Positions 34,705-46,821 of a stretch of DNA of 64,000 nucleotides are shown one piece after another. Position 1 is the first letter of the stretch. Each line of letters begins with the position of its first letter. The notes beneath the pieces were generated by a model. It was not told the origin of the DNA and did not search any database. It was given only the letters and a program-made list of their open reading frames with translations. The DNA comes from Humulus lupulus (Eukaryota > Streptophyta > Magnoliopsida > Rosales > Cannabaceae). Location of the stretch: the NCBI RefSeq assembly GCF_963169125.1, contig NC_084793.1, positions 228,534,360 through 228,598,359 of the forward strand. The letters are read 5' to 3'. Both the position numbers and the translations under genes were made by a program.

Positions 34705-36223
34705 AAAGAGATTATAAACGTCGGTATTGAGTTCATGACAGGAGGCCTAGAAAACCTCACTCTATAATCCACCCTACTTGAACAAATTAGAGAAAGGTAG
34801 AAAGTGGATGAAGTCCTAATGAAGCAATAAGCTTTGGTACAGAAAAGTGGTAGCGGCGATTTCACTACATCTAACGGTGGAGAGTTACGATATAAGGATA
34901 GGATCTGTGTGCCTAACAATGATGAGATCAAGGAAAGTAATATGAAAGAGGCGCATACAATACCCTATTCCTTACATCCAAGGTCGACAAAGATGTATCA
35001 AGATCTTAAGGCATTGTATTGGTGGCCTGGAATGAACAAGGACGTTGCTGAGTTTGTTGCTAGATGTTTGACATGTTAGCAAGTCAAAGTAGAACACCAA
35101 AGACCAGCAAGGCTACTTTAACCTATTTATGTTCCAAAATGGAAATGGGAAGACATTGCGATGGATTTTGTGGTAGGGTTACCTAAGACCACAAAACAAC
35201 ATGATTCTGCTTGGGTAATAGTGGATAGGATAACTAAGTCCACCCATTTTCTACCAGTTAAGACCACCTACTCGGCGAACCAGTATGCAGAGTTATATGT
35301 GAGCGAGGTAGTGCGACTTCATGGGGTTCCAAAGTTGATAATTTTTTATTGAGGGTTAGTATTCACATCGAACTTTTGGAAGGGATTATAGGAAGCCATG
35401 GGTACAAGGTTAAAGTTCAGTACCGCTTTGCATCCCCAGACCGATGAGTAGTCTAAGAGGACTATACAGATTCTAGAGGGCATGTTAAGATGCTGTGCAA
35501 GTTAGGGAATAGTTATCAGTCCACTATGGGCGCAATAGTTATCAATCCTCTTTGGGTGCAAGTGTAGAGTCGATATTAACCCCTGATGGTGTTCTCCTAT
35601 AACAATAGTTATCAGTCCACTATGGGTGCAAGTGTAGATCTGCCTTGCACTTGGATGAGGTTGGGGAGAAGTAAATATTAGGCCCCGAGGCAGTTAGGGA
35701 AGCCAGCAAGGCGATCGAGAAAATTTTCCAAAGGATGGTTACTGCTCACAGTAGGCAAAAGAGTTACGTAGACCTTAAGAGAAGGGACATCGGGTTTTCA
35801 GTGGGCGAGTTTGTGTTCTTGAGAGTCTCTTCGACGAAAGGTGTTATGCATTTTGGGAAGAAAGGGATGTTGAGCCCCAGATTTATAGGTCCATTTGAGA
35901 TTTTGGACAGAGTAGGGCAAGTTGCGTACTGTTTAGCACTACCCCCAGCACTAGCCAAAATGTATAACGCCTTTAACATCTCGATGTTGCGTAAGTACGT
36001 GACAGATCCTTCTCATGTTCTGAGTTATGAGTCGTTACAGCTGAAGCAAGACCTGAGTTACGATGAATAACCAAAGCGTATCATTGAAATGGGAATCAAG
36101 GAACTGAGAACCAAAAGGATTCCACTAGTTAAGGTCCTGTGGAGGAATATCACAGAAAGAGAAGCAACATGGGAGCTGGAGGAAGACATGAGGGAAAGAT
36201 ACCCTAAGTTATTTGGTAAGAAA
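34705..36223 (+). pseudogene. pol: integrase and chromodomain-like tail of element 3, locally rearranged
   Basis: Zinc-binding part at 34834-35079 (HTIPYSLHPRSTKMYQDL, CLTC followed by TAG). Core from 35161: WVIVDRITKSTHF is clear, but after about 35350 the SDRD and TDGQSE region is decayed (stops near 35350 and 35450). At 35500-35640 the phrase AATAGTTATCAGTCC occurs three times, a local multiplication. The C-terminal domain 35735-36070 (RQKSYVDLKRRD, LSPRFIGPFEILDRVG, ISMLRKYV) is well kept. A chromodomain-like tail (RIPLVKVLWRN, EATWELEEDMRERYPKLF) runs to about 36223. Confidence 0.88.
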
Positions 36224-36248
36224 TAATTTCGGGATGAAATTCTTTTTA

Positions 36249-36260
36249 AGGAGGGTATAT
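36249..36260 (+). promoter_or_regulatory. polypurine tract of element 3
   Basis: AAGGAGGGTATAT lies directly before TGTAGCGCAC, the 3' LTR start, preceded by the conserved TTTCGGGATGAAATTC stretch. Confidence 0.75.
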
Positions 36261-37915
36261 TGTAGCGCACTATTTTTTTTAGATTAATTAATTTTGTACT
36301 TTGTTTTATTAATAATTGTTAAGTGTTAGAAATTATTTTAATTCTTTGGTAGGAATTATGTGAATTTAATTTTTAGTTATTTTATTTATTTTTTTAATTT
36401 AATTTGTAAGTAAAATGAGTTTTGGTTGAATGCACCAAGGTGCATGATTAGTAGAAATGCACCTTAACACTTGTGTGTGTGCATGTGCATGATTGCATGG
36501 TGAGCATGCAATGATTTTTCCCATGAATTATTCTAAATTTTCCATTATTAATTAATTAGTTTTATTTTATTATTTTTATTAAATTAAAAAGAGGATTAAT
36601 GGGAAAAGTAAATAGGGTAAGCTTTTGTGTTCACACAAATAAGAATTGAGAAACAAGTGTAGAAAAAGGGAGTTGCTTTTTCTGATTTCCCGTAACCCTG
36701 GACCCAGCCTCAGAACAACGAGCATAACTTTGGTTTCAGATATCCAATTTTGATACAATTGATAACGTTAGAAAGCTAATGAAATTTCCTACAACTTTTG
36801 TGAAATCATGTTTTCCCTAAAACGTAATAGAAGTGGGTAAAAATCCAGCCCCAAGTCGCAGAACCCTAGAGTTATGAGAATAACATAAATTCCTTTATTA
36901 GCCATGGACAGCCAAGGAAAAAGGGGTTTAGTTTATTTATTTTCTTTATTTATTAATACGAAATGTTCTTAATGGATGGAAAGGAGGAATAGGCAATCAA
37001 TCAAATAAATTTGGGACATTTCCTTTTCCCACTAGCTAGGGTTTGACCACTAGGGCCACTATAAGAACAAAGAGAACATGAGGGTTCTCATTTTGGCTTG
37101 GTGGCTTCTGTGTGCTTAGAGAGAAGGGAGAGAGAGAGAGAGATCGAATTCTAGAGAGAGAGGGAGAGAAAAAAAACGTGAAGGAGAAGAGAAGGAAAAG
37201 AGAAAAGAGGAGAAGGCCAAGGCTAGTGATCTTAAGGTATTGGTTGAGGTTTATAGTTTTGTTTTTCCTTGTTGTTTTTCTCTCTTCTTCTTGATTCTAA
37301 GCAAGGCAAAATGATGGTGATGATAGGTTTTATTGTGTTGCAAAAACTTAGAAGGTTGGTGGCTAGGGTTCGAATTCCCTATGGTAAGTATTTGGTTTAT
37401 GGTGTTTTTGTTAGTTTTTACTTACTCTTGAATCCAAGATTCTTGATTTTTTTCTCTCTTCTTTGTGTGGATTTCGAAACCCTAGGGGTAATCAAGTGGT
37501 GGCTGAATTTTTGAATCCTTGATTTTCTACCAAGGATTGTAATGGTTTTCTCTACCGTTGTTGACCTTTGTTGATTGGATGAATCCATTATTGGTTATGG
37601 TTTTCGTGGTATTTTATGGTTTAATTGGTCAATATAGGTTAATGATGAAAGGTTGTGATTTGGTTGTATTGGGTTCTGTCATGCTTTGATGGATGTTGAT
37701 GGAAGGGGTCTTGATATGAGGATTTTGGAATGGGTTTATTGGTATTGTGTTCATGATTGGTGCCATGAAGTTTCGGCCTTGTGTGTATGATTTAGGATGA
37801 TTTAATTTTTTTTATTGCATACTAATGGTAATATTAAAATGCATAAAAGAGGTGTAGAAACATGCTAGGGTTCATGTGAATGAGATTATTGGTATTTTAT
37901 GTTTAATGTTCATAT
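36261..37915 (+). repeat. 3' LTR of element 3, piece 1
   Basis: Aligns with the start of the 5' LTR from 26831. It contains about 290 bases (about 36735-37015) deleted from the 5' copy between GCATAACTTTGG and GGGACATTTCC. A donor ATG|GTAAGTATTTGG lies at 37384. It is interrupted at 37916 by solo LTR A; CATAT at 37911-37915 is the duplicated target. Confidence 0.92.
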
Positions 37916-40275
37916 TGTAACGACCTGAATTCACTAATAAGGCTTAAGGGCTTTGATTAGTGTGCCAGGATGGCGTGTTGGGATTTATGTGTGATTTTAT
38001 GAGTTAAATGCATGGTTATAATTTAAAGCGTGTTATCTGACTATTTGATTGTTTGAGATGCATGACTATGTATATTAGTATGCATGTAGGCCCGGATTGT
38101 GTTAGAAGGGCATAATTGTAATTTTGGCCATGTTGGGCATAACTGTATTAGTATGTGATGATTGTAGAGACCACAGTGATATGTGGGTGTATCCGTGATT
38201 GGTAACTTTCGGCACGAGGCGATCCTAGAGCTGGATAGCAGGGAAAGTCACAACGGGGCATTATAATTGACTTTGGACAAGTCAAGGAGTATTTTGATAT
38301 TGGGTTATGAAAATAAATAATTGGAGATATATTTGAGGTTAGGATGCCTAGGCGGGAATACTGGGGGATTTTACCATTTTTGCCTCGGGGACATTTTGGT
38401 ACCCCGAACCTTGAGGTAACCAGCTTAAGTTATAAAAACAAAACAAATAAACCATTTGGAGACTTAGAGAAACCGACCCAGCCTCCACCCTCTCTTCTTC
38501 TTCTTTCTTTCCTCTTTCTTTCATGAAATCCACAGAAATCTTAGGAGAAATCAAGCTTGAATTTCTGAAAATTGATGGTGGGATTTGGAGGTTTAGCTCA
38601 AGAGTTAATCAAGAACAAATCAGGGTAAAGGTAAGCAATTAATTCTTTTTCTCAAGTTAAATTCTGAGATTTTGTTGGGTTGTGAATGTTTATGGATTTT
38701 GATATTCAAGGTGGAGTTTGAGGCTTGAAACTTTGAAGATAGGTCATGGGATCCTTTGGGAAACGATTCTACAACTAAGGTAAGGTTTAAATTAAAGTTT
38801 GATGGTTGAGATTGAGAATTCCATGGTTGGTTTCGAGTTCTAGGTTTGAAATTTCAGAAATTTGGAATTGGGATTTTGGTGAGTGTTAGGTTGGATTTTT
38901 GGTGGAATTGTGTTGTTTAAACCATCCTAATGTTGTGATTATTAATTGGTTTTGAATTGGGAGCTTTGGGATGGCTTAAGGTGAGGTTTTAAGCTTGAAA
39001 ATGGTGGGTTTTTCTGGGTTCGAAGGGTCGGGCCGCGGCATGGTTCTTGGAGGGCCGCGGCCCTTGAAGGCTAAGATGCGCTGAGGATGGAGGGCGGGCC
39101 GCGGCATGGTCCTTGTAGGGCCGCGACCCTTACCTGTTTCTGGGCATTTTTGTGGCCCTGTTTGGGGGCCATGCCGCGGCATGGTTGGGCCATGCCGCGG
39201 CGCTTAAGGAATTTTGGGATTTTGAGAATTTAGGCTTCGGAATTTAACCACGGGTGCTCGAGATTGAATCTTTTTATATTTTTGGTGAAGTTCAATGTTC
39301 CGGGGACTAGAACTTGGTTTAGAAACTCATTTGAGATTTATCTTATTGGTATCCATTATCTTGGTTGTGACTAGGTGTTAAGCTAGAGCTCGGGAAGTGG
39401 ATCGTGCTCGGGGGCCGTCATTTTTTTCTATTTAAAGCATTCGGAATTAAGGTAAGAAAACCGTAACACCCGAGATTAGGGCATGGCCCCACTGTGTGAT
39501 TGTAGGGCATGGCCCCAGATTGTATTATGTGCATATGTTTAACCTTAAATGAATCATGATGTGTGTGAATGATTATTCGAATGTACTATATGTGTGATTA
39601 TAATGAAATGAACGGCAAGGGCCGAGTGCGGCGTAGGCCGGGTACGGCCGTGGGGCCGAAAGTAACACACAGCACATGGGATGCTTATATTCAGGGTGGG
39701 ACCCAAGGGATACATGAGTTATCCTCGCGGTGAGAACCGATACCCCAGGCTTCGGTAAGGCTCTGGGGCGGCATGGTCGTGTTTGCTTAGTCTAATGGTT
39801 GACTTGTTTATCTGTGGGCTATCTGATATGATTAACTATATATATTTGCATATGTTATGTTCTGCATGAGTTTTCTTGCTGGGCTTCGGCTCACGGGTGC
39901 TCCGTGTTGCAGGTAGGGCAAAGACTGAGTCAACCAACCATGAGTACGGAGAGCGTGAAGCGACGCGTACATGTTTGGCCTGCCCGACTGCTTTGGTTGG
40001 GGGTTTATTCGAAAATGGCTGTAATAATCTATGGTTTTTTTATGATCAATCAACTGTAAACTCATTTCAAGATGTAAATAGTTTTCAAACCTTATTTTGG
40101 GATCCCAAATGTTTAATACTAGAAGCTTTATTGAAACGATGCATTTTTCTAAGATTACAGCCTTAACTTTTATTTAGTCACACTTTTGTTTAAAAACCTC
40201 GGTTAGCGAGCTCATTGCACACTGTTTTGTCTTAAAACTCACTTAGTAACGGCTCTAAGGAAGTAGGGCGTTACA
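37916..40275 (+). repeat. Solo LTR A (Tekay-like), TSD CATAT
   Basis: Starts TGTAACGACC and ends GTTACA, flanked by CATAT at 37911-37915 and 40276-40280. No internal region or second LTR, so it is the product of LTR-LTR recombination. A GC cassette with the 16-bp perfect palindrome CCATGCCGCGGCATGG lies at 39169-39184. Putative donor at 39452 and acceptor ending 39912 as in LTR 1 and LTR 2. Minus ORFs inside are incidental. Confidence 0.95.
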
Positions 40276-41273
40276 CATATGGATTTTGGCCTATAGGGGT
40301 TATTGATGTATGTTGGTCATTTTATTTTATTTGATCCCACATATACTCATTAGAAACATGATATGTTATTTTGTTAAATTTGAGAATTTATTTTAAGTCC
40401 CTTACAAATGATGATATGACGTTTTGGTCTAAGCAATTGTTTAAACATGATTAAAAGTGCGTTTTATGTTAATTATGCTTGCTTTTTTTTATTTATAAAT
40501 TGTGAGTATAATGGTAGTTTAATGTTTTGAATTGGAGATATGAATTCTCAAAATGGTATTTGATTTTAAGTAAATAAAATGACATATTTTTTTTCACATG
40601 TAAATGATGTTTTTGTCAAATTAATACATGCATAGTTTTTTTTAATCCAAGTTTGTAATTTGAATGAATAAATAGTTGTTGGAATTTTTAGTAAATAGTA
40701 AGAAAAATCTTTTAAATGAGATAAATAAAAACTAGCACATCAAATAAATTAAACCCCAAGCTATGTGTATGATAAATGTGGTATTTTAAAAATGTAAATA
40801 TGTATTTTCACATTATTATTTATGTGCAGTTTTTTTTATTTAAAATGTGAAAAATATGGTTTAAATTCATTTGCAATTTTTAGACAAAATAATAGTTGCT
40901 GAAACTTTGGGTTATAATGATAAAATTGTTATTTTATTTAGGATAAACAAGTCATACACCCCAATAAATTAATTCCTAAATAATATATGTCATACACACT
41001 TTAATTATGAATTTTCATATTTAAAAATATGCAGTTTTTTTTAGATGAGAAAAAATTATTTTCTAAACGAAACAAAAAAATTATTTAGTTATTTTAAATA
41101 GCTACAAATTTTGTCACATTTTTTATGCTATTTAAATAATAATTAGAAAAGGCTTAATGGATTATTTTATAAAGTAAATATGCTATATTAAAATTTGTTA
41201 ACAAATTTTGGGATTTAGAGAAACAATTCATGGTAAATAAATTTGTTGCTGAATCTTGTTTGAAGAGGCAAGA
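40276..41273 (+). repeat. 3' LTR of element 3, piece 2
   Basis: Continues the alignment to the 5' LTR (about 28190-29277) after removal of solo LTR A. AT-rich, no genes. It ends in CAAGA (41269-41273), the site duplicated by the Tat element. Confidence 0.9.
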
Positions 41274-42273
41274 TGTTATCCCTGTTTTCCACCCGTGACA
41301 CGTGGCATGACCCAATGGGTCTGTGGATCCTTTTAAGAGGTCCGAGCCCATCTTGAGCCAAATGAACGGGGAAGGAGGAAACCTTGATAGCCCAAACACT
41401 ATCGAGCCCAACAACTTTCAATGGGCGTGAGCATAACGAAGGAACCGAGACTAAGATGCAGGCCCGACTCATCTTCCTAGACACGGCCAACCTACATCCT
41501 CTGAGACACTAATTAAGGTGGCAGACTAACTGTTCACTGGAGACAGACCTTATCAAGAGTCCAGGAAAGATCTCCAACATCATGACGTCCACCTTGGCAA
41601 ATGAACCCGGGTCCTGGTGAACGAACTAGGACACCAGTAAATGAACCAGGACATTAGTAAACGAACCCAGACCAGATGTCCAGATAGGGCAAGCATAGTT
41701 TTCCCTGATGCCGACCTGTCCCCACGAAATCTGGCAGTTGGTCTCCTCAACTAACCTGCAGAAGTGGGTATGCACGGGATGTACACTGTTCCTAGAAAAC
41801 AATACTGCCACTACTCTGACAAGGATCCCCTTAATAGCCCACGCGGACCAGTCCGTGCTAACATACAATGGGTAGTTGTAAGGCTTAGTCATGCCTAAGC
41901 CGGCCCAATGGCCCTAGATTAACAACATCTAATTATGTTACATTCTTTGTATTATGGCCCAGTTAGCGAGAAAATTGTAATTGCATCCTTATTTGGCCTG
42001 GATTAGGTCGACCCCAGCTGTTTGACTGCCTATAAATAGGACCACTTGTGCACTGTAGCAAGGATCCCAGAATTTCTCTTGTAAGCAAAAACTCTGCTGA
42101 ACTTGTATAAAAACTCCATTGTTAAAACTCTCTAAAGCCTAATACTAGTGACTCGTGGACTAAGGCTCATTAACACCCCAACCACGTAAAAACTGTGATT
42201 TTCCATCTCTTATCCTTTCTTTCCATCTTTTATTTCATAACATATATCTAGTTTCCGAAAAATTCGGTAAACA
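41274..42273 (+). repeat. 5' LTR of the Tat element
   Basis: TGTTATCCCTG to GGTAAACA, exactly 1,000 bp. TATA box TATAAATAG at 42031-42039. An ABRE/G-box-like GACACGTGGC near 41298 reads GACACATGGC in the 3' copy. Confidence 0.95.
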
Positions 42274-42295
42274 TTTTGGTGCTTTCATTGAGAGC
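42274..42295 (+). promoter_or_regulatory. primer site region of the Tat element
   Basis: TTTTGGTGCTTTCATTGAG starts right at the LTR end, the place of the primer binding site. Similar TTGGTGCTTTCATTGAGAG phrases are usual in this lineage; I do not assign the tRNA. Confidence 0.7.
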
Positions 42296-42332
42296 TGAAG
42301 AAAGCTTGAGTCGACCTTGATCATCTGCGAAA

Positions 42333-45300
42333 ATGGTGAATGCTAGGCATACCGTGTTTGATCCTGCTCACCAGCAACAACAAGATAATGGAGAACCATT
42401 GCCCAATCAATCATTTTCTCAAGACCAACCCCAGGATGCGCCTTACCAGGGGCCTCTGCCCAACGACTCCTAGAACTTCGAGGATGGGGGTGACTATGAC
42501 GAAGGCTATTACGAGGAGGATGAGGATCACGAGGCCGAAAACCCTGTTGATCCTGATGAGAAGGATATGGATCCTGAACAGGATGATCCAGAGGTGGTCT
42601 TTTTGAGCGAACAAGTCCTGGATCAAGAAGCCACGATGGCTGAACAACAGGAGGCCACCTGCCAAATGCAAGAGTCCCTCCTGGCTCTGCAGGCCTTTAT
42701 TGCTACCCAAGGATTGGTAGCCAATCCTTCAACCGTCCCCCCCAACGGAATGCAACCGCCTGTCCTACCAGTAAGGATTGGCATACCCAACGATGCTACC
42801 CCCTATTCCTCCTCTGGGACCATCCCCACATCCCGGAGCTGGCCTGTCGAACCCTGCTCAGGAAAAAGGGAAGGCCAAAATGGCTAATCCCGTTGAAAAA
42901 ACAAACCCCCAAAAGAGAGCTCATCTCGTTCCAAAAACCAGGGCTATCCTAAGGAAATTCCCTAGGAAAGAACAGATGAATCCTGTCCCAGGACGGGATC
43001 ATCCGAACGATCCGCAGGGGAAGTGCCTGTGGGGTACTAAGCCCCGGAACGTCCCTAGACAGGACGATTAGGGACGATGCTTTTATCCTAGTGCCTCCGT
43101 GAACAAGGATCATAGAGGGTGCAAACGCGAAGAAGAACAAAAAATAATCAGTTCGAGAGACAACACTTCCCGAGTGGACTTGCGTGACAGCCTCAACGCC
43201 TGAAAGGAGCGGGCCTGCAAAGAAAAGATTTTCCCACGAGGAGGTGACTTAAGGATAACCTCAATGACAGGAGGAACGAAAGAGTCCCCCTGGATGATGG
43301 AATGGCCAAGAAATTCATGGAACAACTAGTTGCTCTTAAAAAGGCCACGGACCGCCTGGTCTAGAAGCAAGAAGGCGGAGGTTCTGATTCTGAAGAAGAA
43401 GAAAAAGAACCATCGCAAAGCACAACCTGGACATCATGCTACCCAAAGGGTTCAAGATGCTAGATATACCTGCCTATATCGGGAACATTGACCCCAGAGA
43501 TCACTTGTCCTGCTACAATTGCCTGGTGACTGTAGCTCACATATGTGACAACGACAAGTTCCTATGTTTCTCAATCACTCTGGCTGGACTCGCAGAAGAG
43601 TGGTGGAAGAGACTTAAGATAGGATTGATCCAGTCTTGGTCCGGATTGTAGTCAACTTTCCATAAACAGTTCGTGGCCGCCATAAAGCTGGACATGGAAG
43701 TCAGTGCAGTGGCCAACGTAAAACAACATCCCACAAAGACCCTTAGGGCTTACATCCAATGCTTCATGGAGGAAGCCTAAAAAACTAAGGTGGATGGCGG
43801 ACAACATTTGGTAGCTCTCCAGTCTAGAATCAGAGCTGGGTCCCCTCTCTGGGACAATATGCAATGTAGCAAGGTTGCCACCCTTAAAGAATTTAATAAG
43901 AGGGACAAGGTTTCATCAACTGGGAGGAGGCTCGAATCCAAGCCTTTTGGTGGCAGCCAGTAACCTAGTCTACAACACAAAACTTTCCCAGATACAGAGT
44001 GCAGTATCCCGCAAATATCTTTCCCGCACCTCCAGCGGCATCCAGATCCGCTGGAACCCTTGGGTTTCTATTTATGACCCCGTCGGTCTATGGGCCCACT
44101 TCGATGGGATATGCTCTGACTCCATTAGCCCCATTCTTTGGGTACAGAGTGGCACCCACCAGGTACAGTGCTGCTCTTGGTGGTGCCCTACCGCCTCAGG
44201 TCAAAGCAGCTGAGGCAAGCATAAACCCCTCACGGGGAAAGAGATTAGGCAAAAGTCAGAACCGATTCGAGCTCTTGAAGAAGGGAAAGAAGTGCTATAT
44301 TATTTTATAATATAATGTAAAATTATATTATATTATAATATAATGTTTTAGATTAAATAAATGTGACAAAGTGTGTCACATATTGTAACATATAATAGAG
44401 AGTTACAATATTTAGATATATGAGATATATCCAAATAATGTAACATATTTGGTGTTACAAATTTGTAACCTCCAAATATTACCCTTTATTGTGTAAATTG
44501 TTGTTACACAATATTTAGATGAATTTCATAAAGCCATATTTGATATGGCTGTTAGAGATATGATTTTAACCCCAATAATGTGTTTAGGGAGTTACAAAAT
44601 CATTTGGGAGGGTTTGGAACCGTTTGGAAAAACAGCACAATTTTTTGTGCTGAAATTGGTCAGTGGCCGCGGCCACCAACATTCAGTGGCCGCGACCTGT
44701 GGGACAGAGACCAGTGGCTGCGGCCACCATTGTCTCTGGCAGCGGCCATAGGCCAAAAAACTAACCAATTTTCAGTTTTTTCAATATTTGTTGAACGGCT
44801 CAAAAAACCCAAATAACTCCCAAATCTCTTTTTTAATTCTATATTAATCCAATTAAACATTGGTAACAGCCATGGGGGTTGGTGGAATTTGAAATTCAAA
44901 GGGTGTCTCTAAAATCTATAAATAGGAGCCTATAGTTCACTTGTAAGACACAACTTTTCTATTGACTAGAGCACTTGGCTAGAAACACCTTGAGGCTTGA
45001 TAATTCCAGAAAGCTTTTCCAATATCTGAGAGAGATCCCTTAGTGCTTGAGTTAGGGGGAAATAAGCTTTTGGACAAAGGTTTTAAACCTTGTTCAAGTT
45101 GGTGATCCCCAATCCTCTTCACTTAGGTTGTGTAAGTGAGAGTTTGATTGTGTTTCTGTTCTTCTTTTTATTCTATTGCTTTTCTTCTTATTCTCTTGTT
45201 CTATTTACTTGTATATTTTTTTTAAGAGTTGTAATCTTTTCATTTGGTCTAAACACTTTATTTTACTTGTAATCTTTTGCTTAGAGTTGTATTCTCACTA

Positions 45301-45800
45301 TTCTCTCCTTCATCATCATCTTCTTCCTTTCTTTAGTTTATTTGTATTTTCAGTTATAGAGTTGTAACCTTATTTAATCAATATATATTTACTTGTAATA
45401 TTATTGCATAGAGTTGTAATATTATAATCATTTCCATTGAGGCAAAACAATATTTTCCTAACAAGAAGGGGTACGGGCCCCAATACACGAAGTATACCAA
45501 CTTGGTGGACACCCTTGAAAACCTTTACCTTGCAACAGGAAATGTAGTACATTACCCGAAACCAAGCCCCATGTTAAAAGGGGGAAAAATTCTACGAGAC
45601 ACCAGAAAAAGGTATGCCTACCATAGGTACGTGGGCCACACAACCGAAGAATGTCATCAGCTGAAGGACGAGATCGAGAACCTGATCAAACTTGGACATC
45701 TTAACCAATGGGCCAGGATGCCAATAAGAGTTCTAGGGCTGCTAGTAGCTCCCAGAAAACTTTTGGCCCCTGGTGCCCAGGGGTTGTATCAAACTCCTTA
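42333..45800 (+). pseudogene. gag: gag of the Tat element, split by a solo LTR
   Basis: ATG at 42333 (MVNARHTVFDPAHQQQQ). TAG at 42471, then an acidic stretch to 42887 and frame changes. The capsid domain is recognisable at 43436-43860 (MLPKGFKMLDIPAYIGNIDPRDHLS, FSITLAGLAEEWWKRL). The frame reaches ELLKKGKK at 44292, is interrupted by the LTR 44293-45463, and resumes at 45469 (GPQYTKYTNL). The knuckle region (YAYHRYVGHTTEECHQLKDEI, about 45610-45675) keeps the H-G-H and final Cys, but the first Cys is lost. The region to about 46020 is a Gly/Pro-rich linker with stops. Confidence 0.88.
44293..45463 (+). repeat. Solo copia-like LTR in Tat gag, TSD AGAAG
   Basis: TGCTATATTATTTTATAATA to TTTTCCTAACA, 1,171 bp, flanked by AGAAG at 44288-44292 and 45464-45468. 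Removing it with one duplication restores continuity of gag. It includes an AT-rich start, a TATA motif CTATAAATAGG near 44918, and a GC-rich cassette at 44660-44755 (GTGGCCGCGGCCACC). The superfamily is judged from LTR form only. Confidence 0.9.
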
Positions 45801-46026
45801 GGGAGGGTATGCTCCTGGATTGGGAGCACAGGCCCCTCAGGGGGGCCCAATAGTGTAATCACCCAGAGGCCCTATGACTCTTGGACTTGAGATGCCATTT
45901 CCTCTCGGAACCGTGCCTCCTCGGGTAGATGGCCACTTGGCCACCATATCAGGAGGCCCGCACCTAGGAGGACAGTCCTAGATTGATCAGAAAAGGTACC
46001 TTAGCGAGCTCGATCACGACCATGAG

Positions 46027-46821
46027 GTGTGTGCCTTGGTCCAAACTCCGACCCAGTGCCTGAAGCTGATGAACCTACCTATCACATTTACGGAAGAGGA
46101 TGCCCGGAACGTTCATTTCCCGCATCACGACCCCTTGGTCATTGATGCCCAAATCGCCAACAAAAGGGTATCCCAAGTGTTGGAAGATGACGGGAACTCC
46201 GTCAATGTCGTATTCAAGCCGACATTCACAACGATTGGCCTAGTAGAGGCAGATCTAACTTCCTGCCCAACACAGATCTATGACTTCAATGGGGATTCAT
46301 TGCTCTCGATAGGAAAGATTCAGCTACCCGTGACATTGGGGAACAAGGTTCAGGGCTCATTCAAATATTGCACTTTCGTAGTGGTTGACTACCCCACTGC
46401 ATACAATGTGATCTTCGATCGTCTCGCTTTAGTCGACTTTGGCGCCATCACCTCCATCCACCACCATTGCATGAAGTTACCATGTGATGATGGAGGTGTA
46501 AGAACTGTACGGGGAGAACAGAAGAGCACCCAAAAGTTCTATCACATTTCTGCCCAACCAATCTTCATGGTCCGCGAAGAACCCATTGAAGAAGAAGACG
46601 TGGATCTAGTCCCACCTCTGCAGCCAGCACAGAGAGTGGTCTGGGAAGATGATGAACTGGATTTAAGAATAGAAATAGATAAGGAATTAGAACCCATGGA
46701 GGAGGTGTGCATTTATGACACCGACCCGACAAAAGTGATCCAAGTCAGGAGAAATATGAACCCAGAGGTCAGGGCTGCCATAATCGCTCGGGTGAAAGAG
46801 AACCAGGATGTCTTGGCCTAG
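46027..46821 (+). pseudogene. pol: protease region of the Tat element
   Basis: 264-codon open stretch ending in TAG at 46819. It contains the Tat-type protease: ITFTEEDARNVHFPHHDPLV, then VLEDDGNSVNVVF, where D-x-G is the catalytic box, YDFNGDSLLSIGKI, and TAYNVIFDRLALVDFGAI. It ends with a linker toward RT (VIQVRRNMNPEVRAAIIARVKENQDVLA). The start at 46027 is only the first Met after upstream stops; the original polyprotein continued from gag. Confidence 0.85.

Noticed and set aside
37112..37294. Arg/Glu-rich ORF in the element 3 3' LTR
   Set aside because: Produced by the purine-rich leader; not maintained in the 5' LTR.
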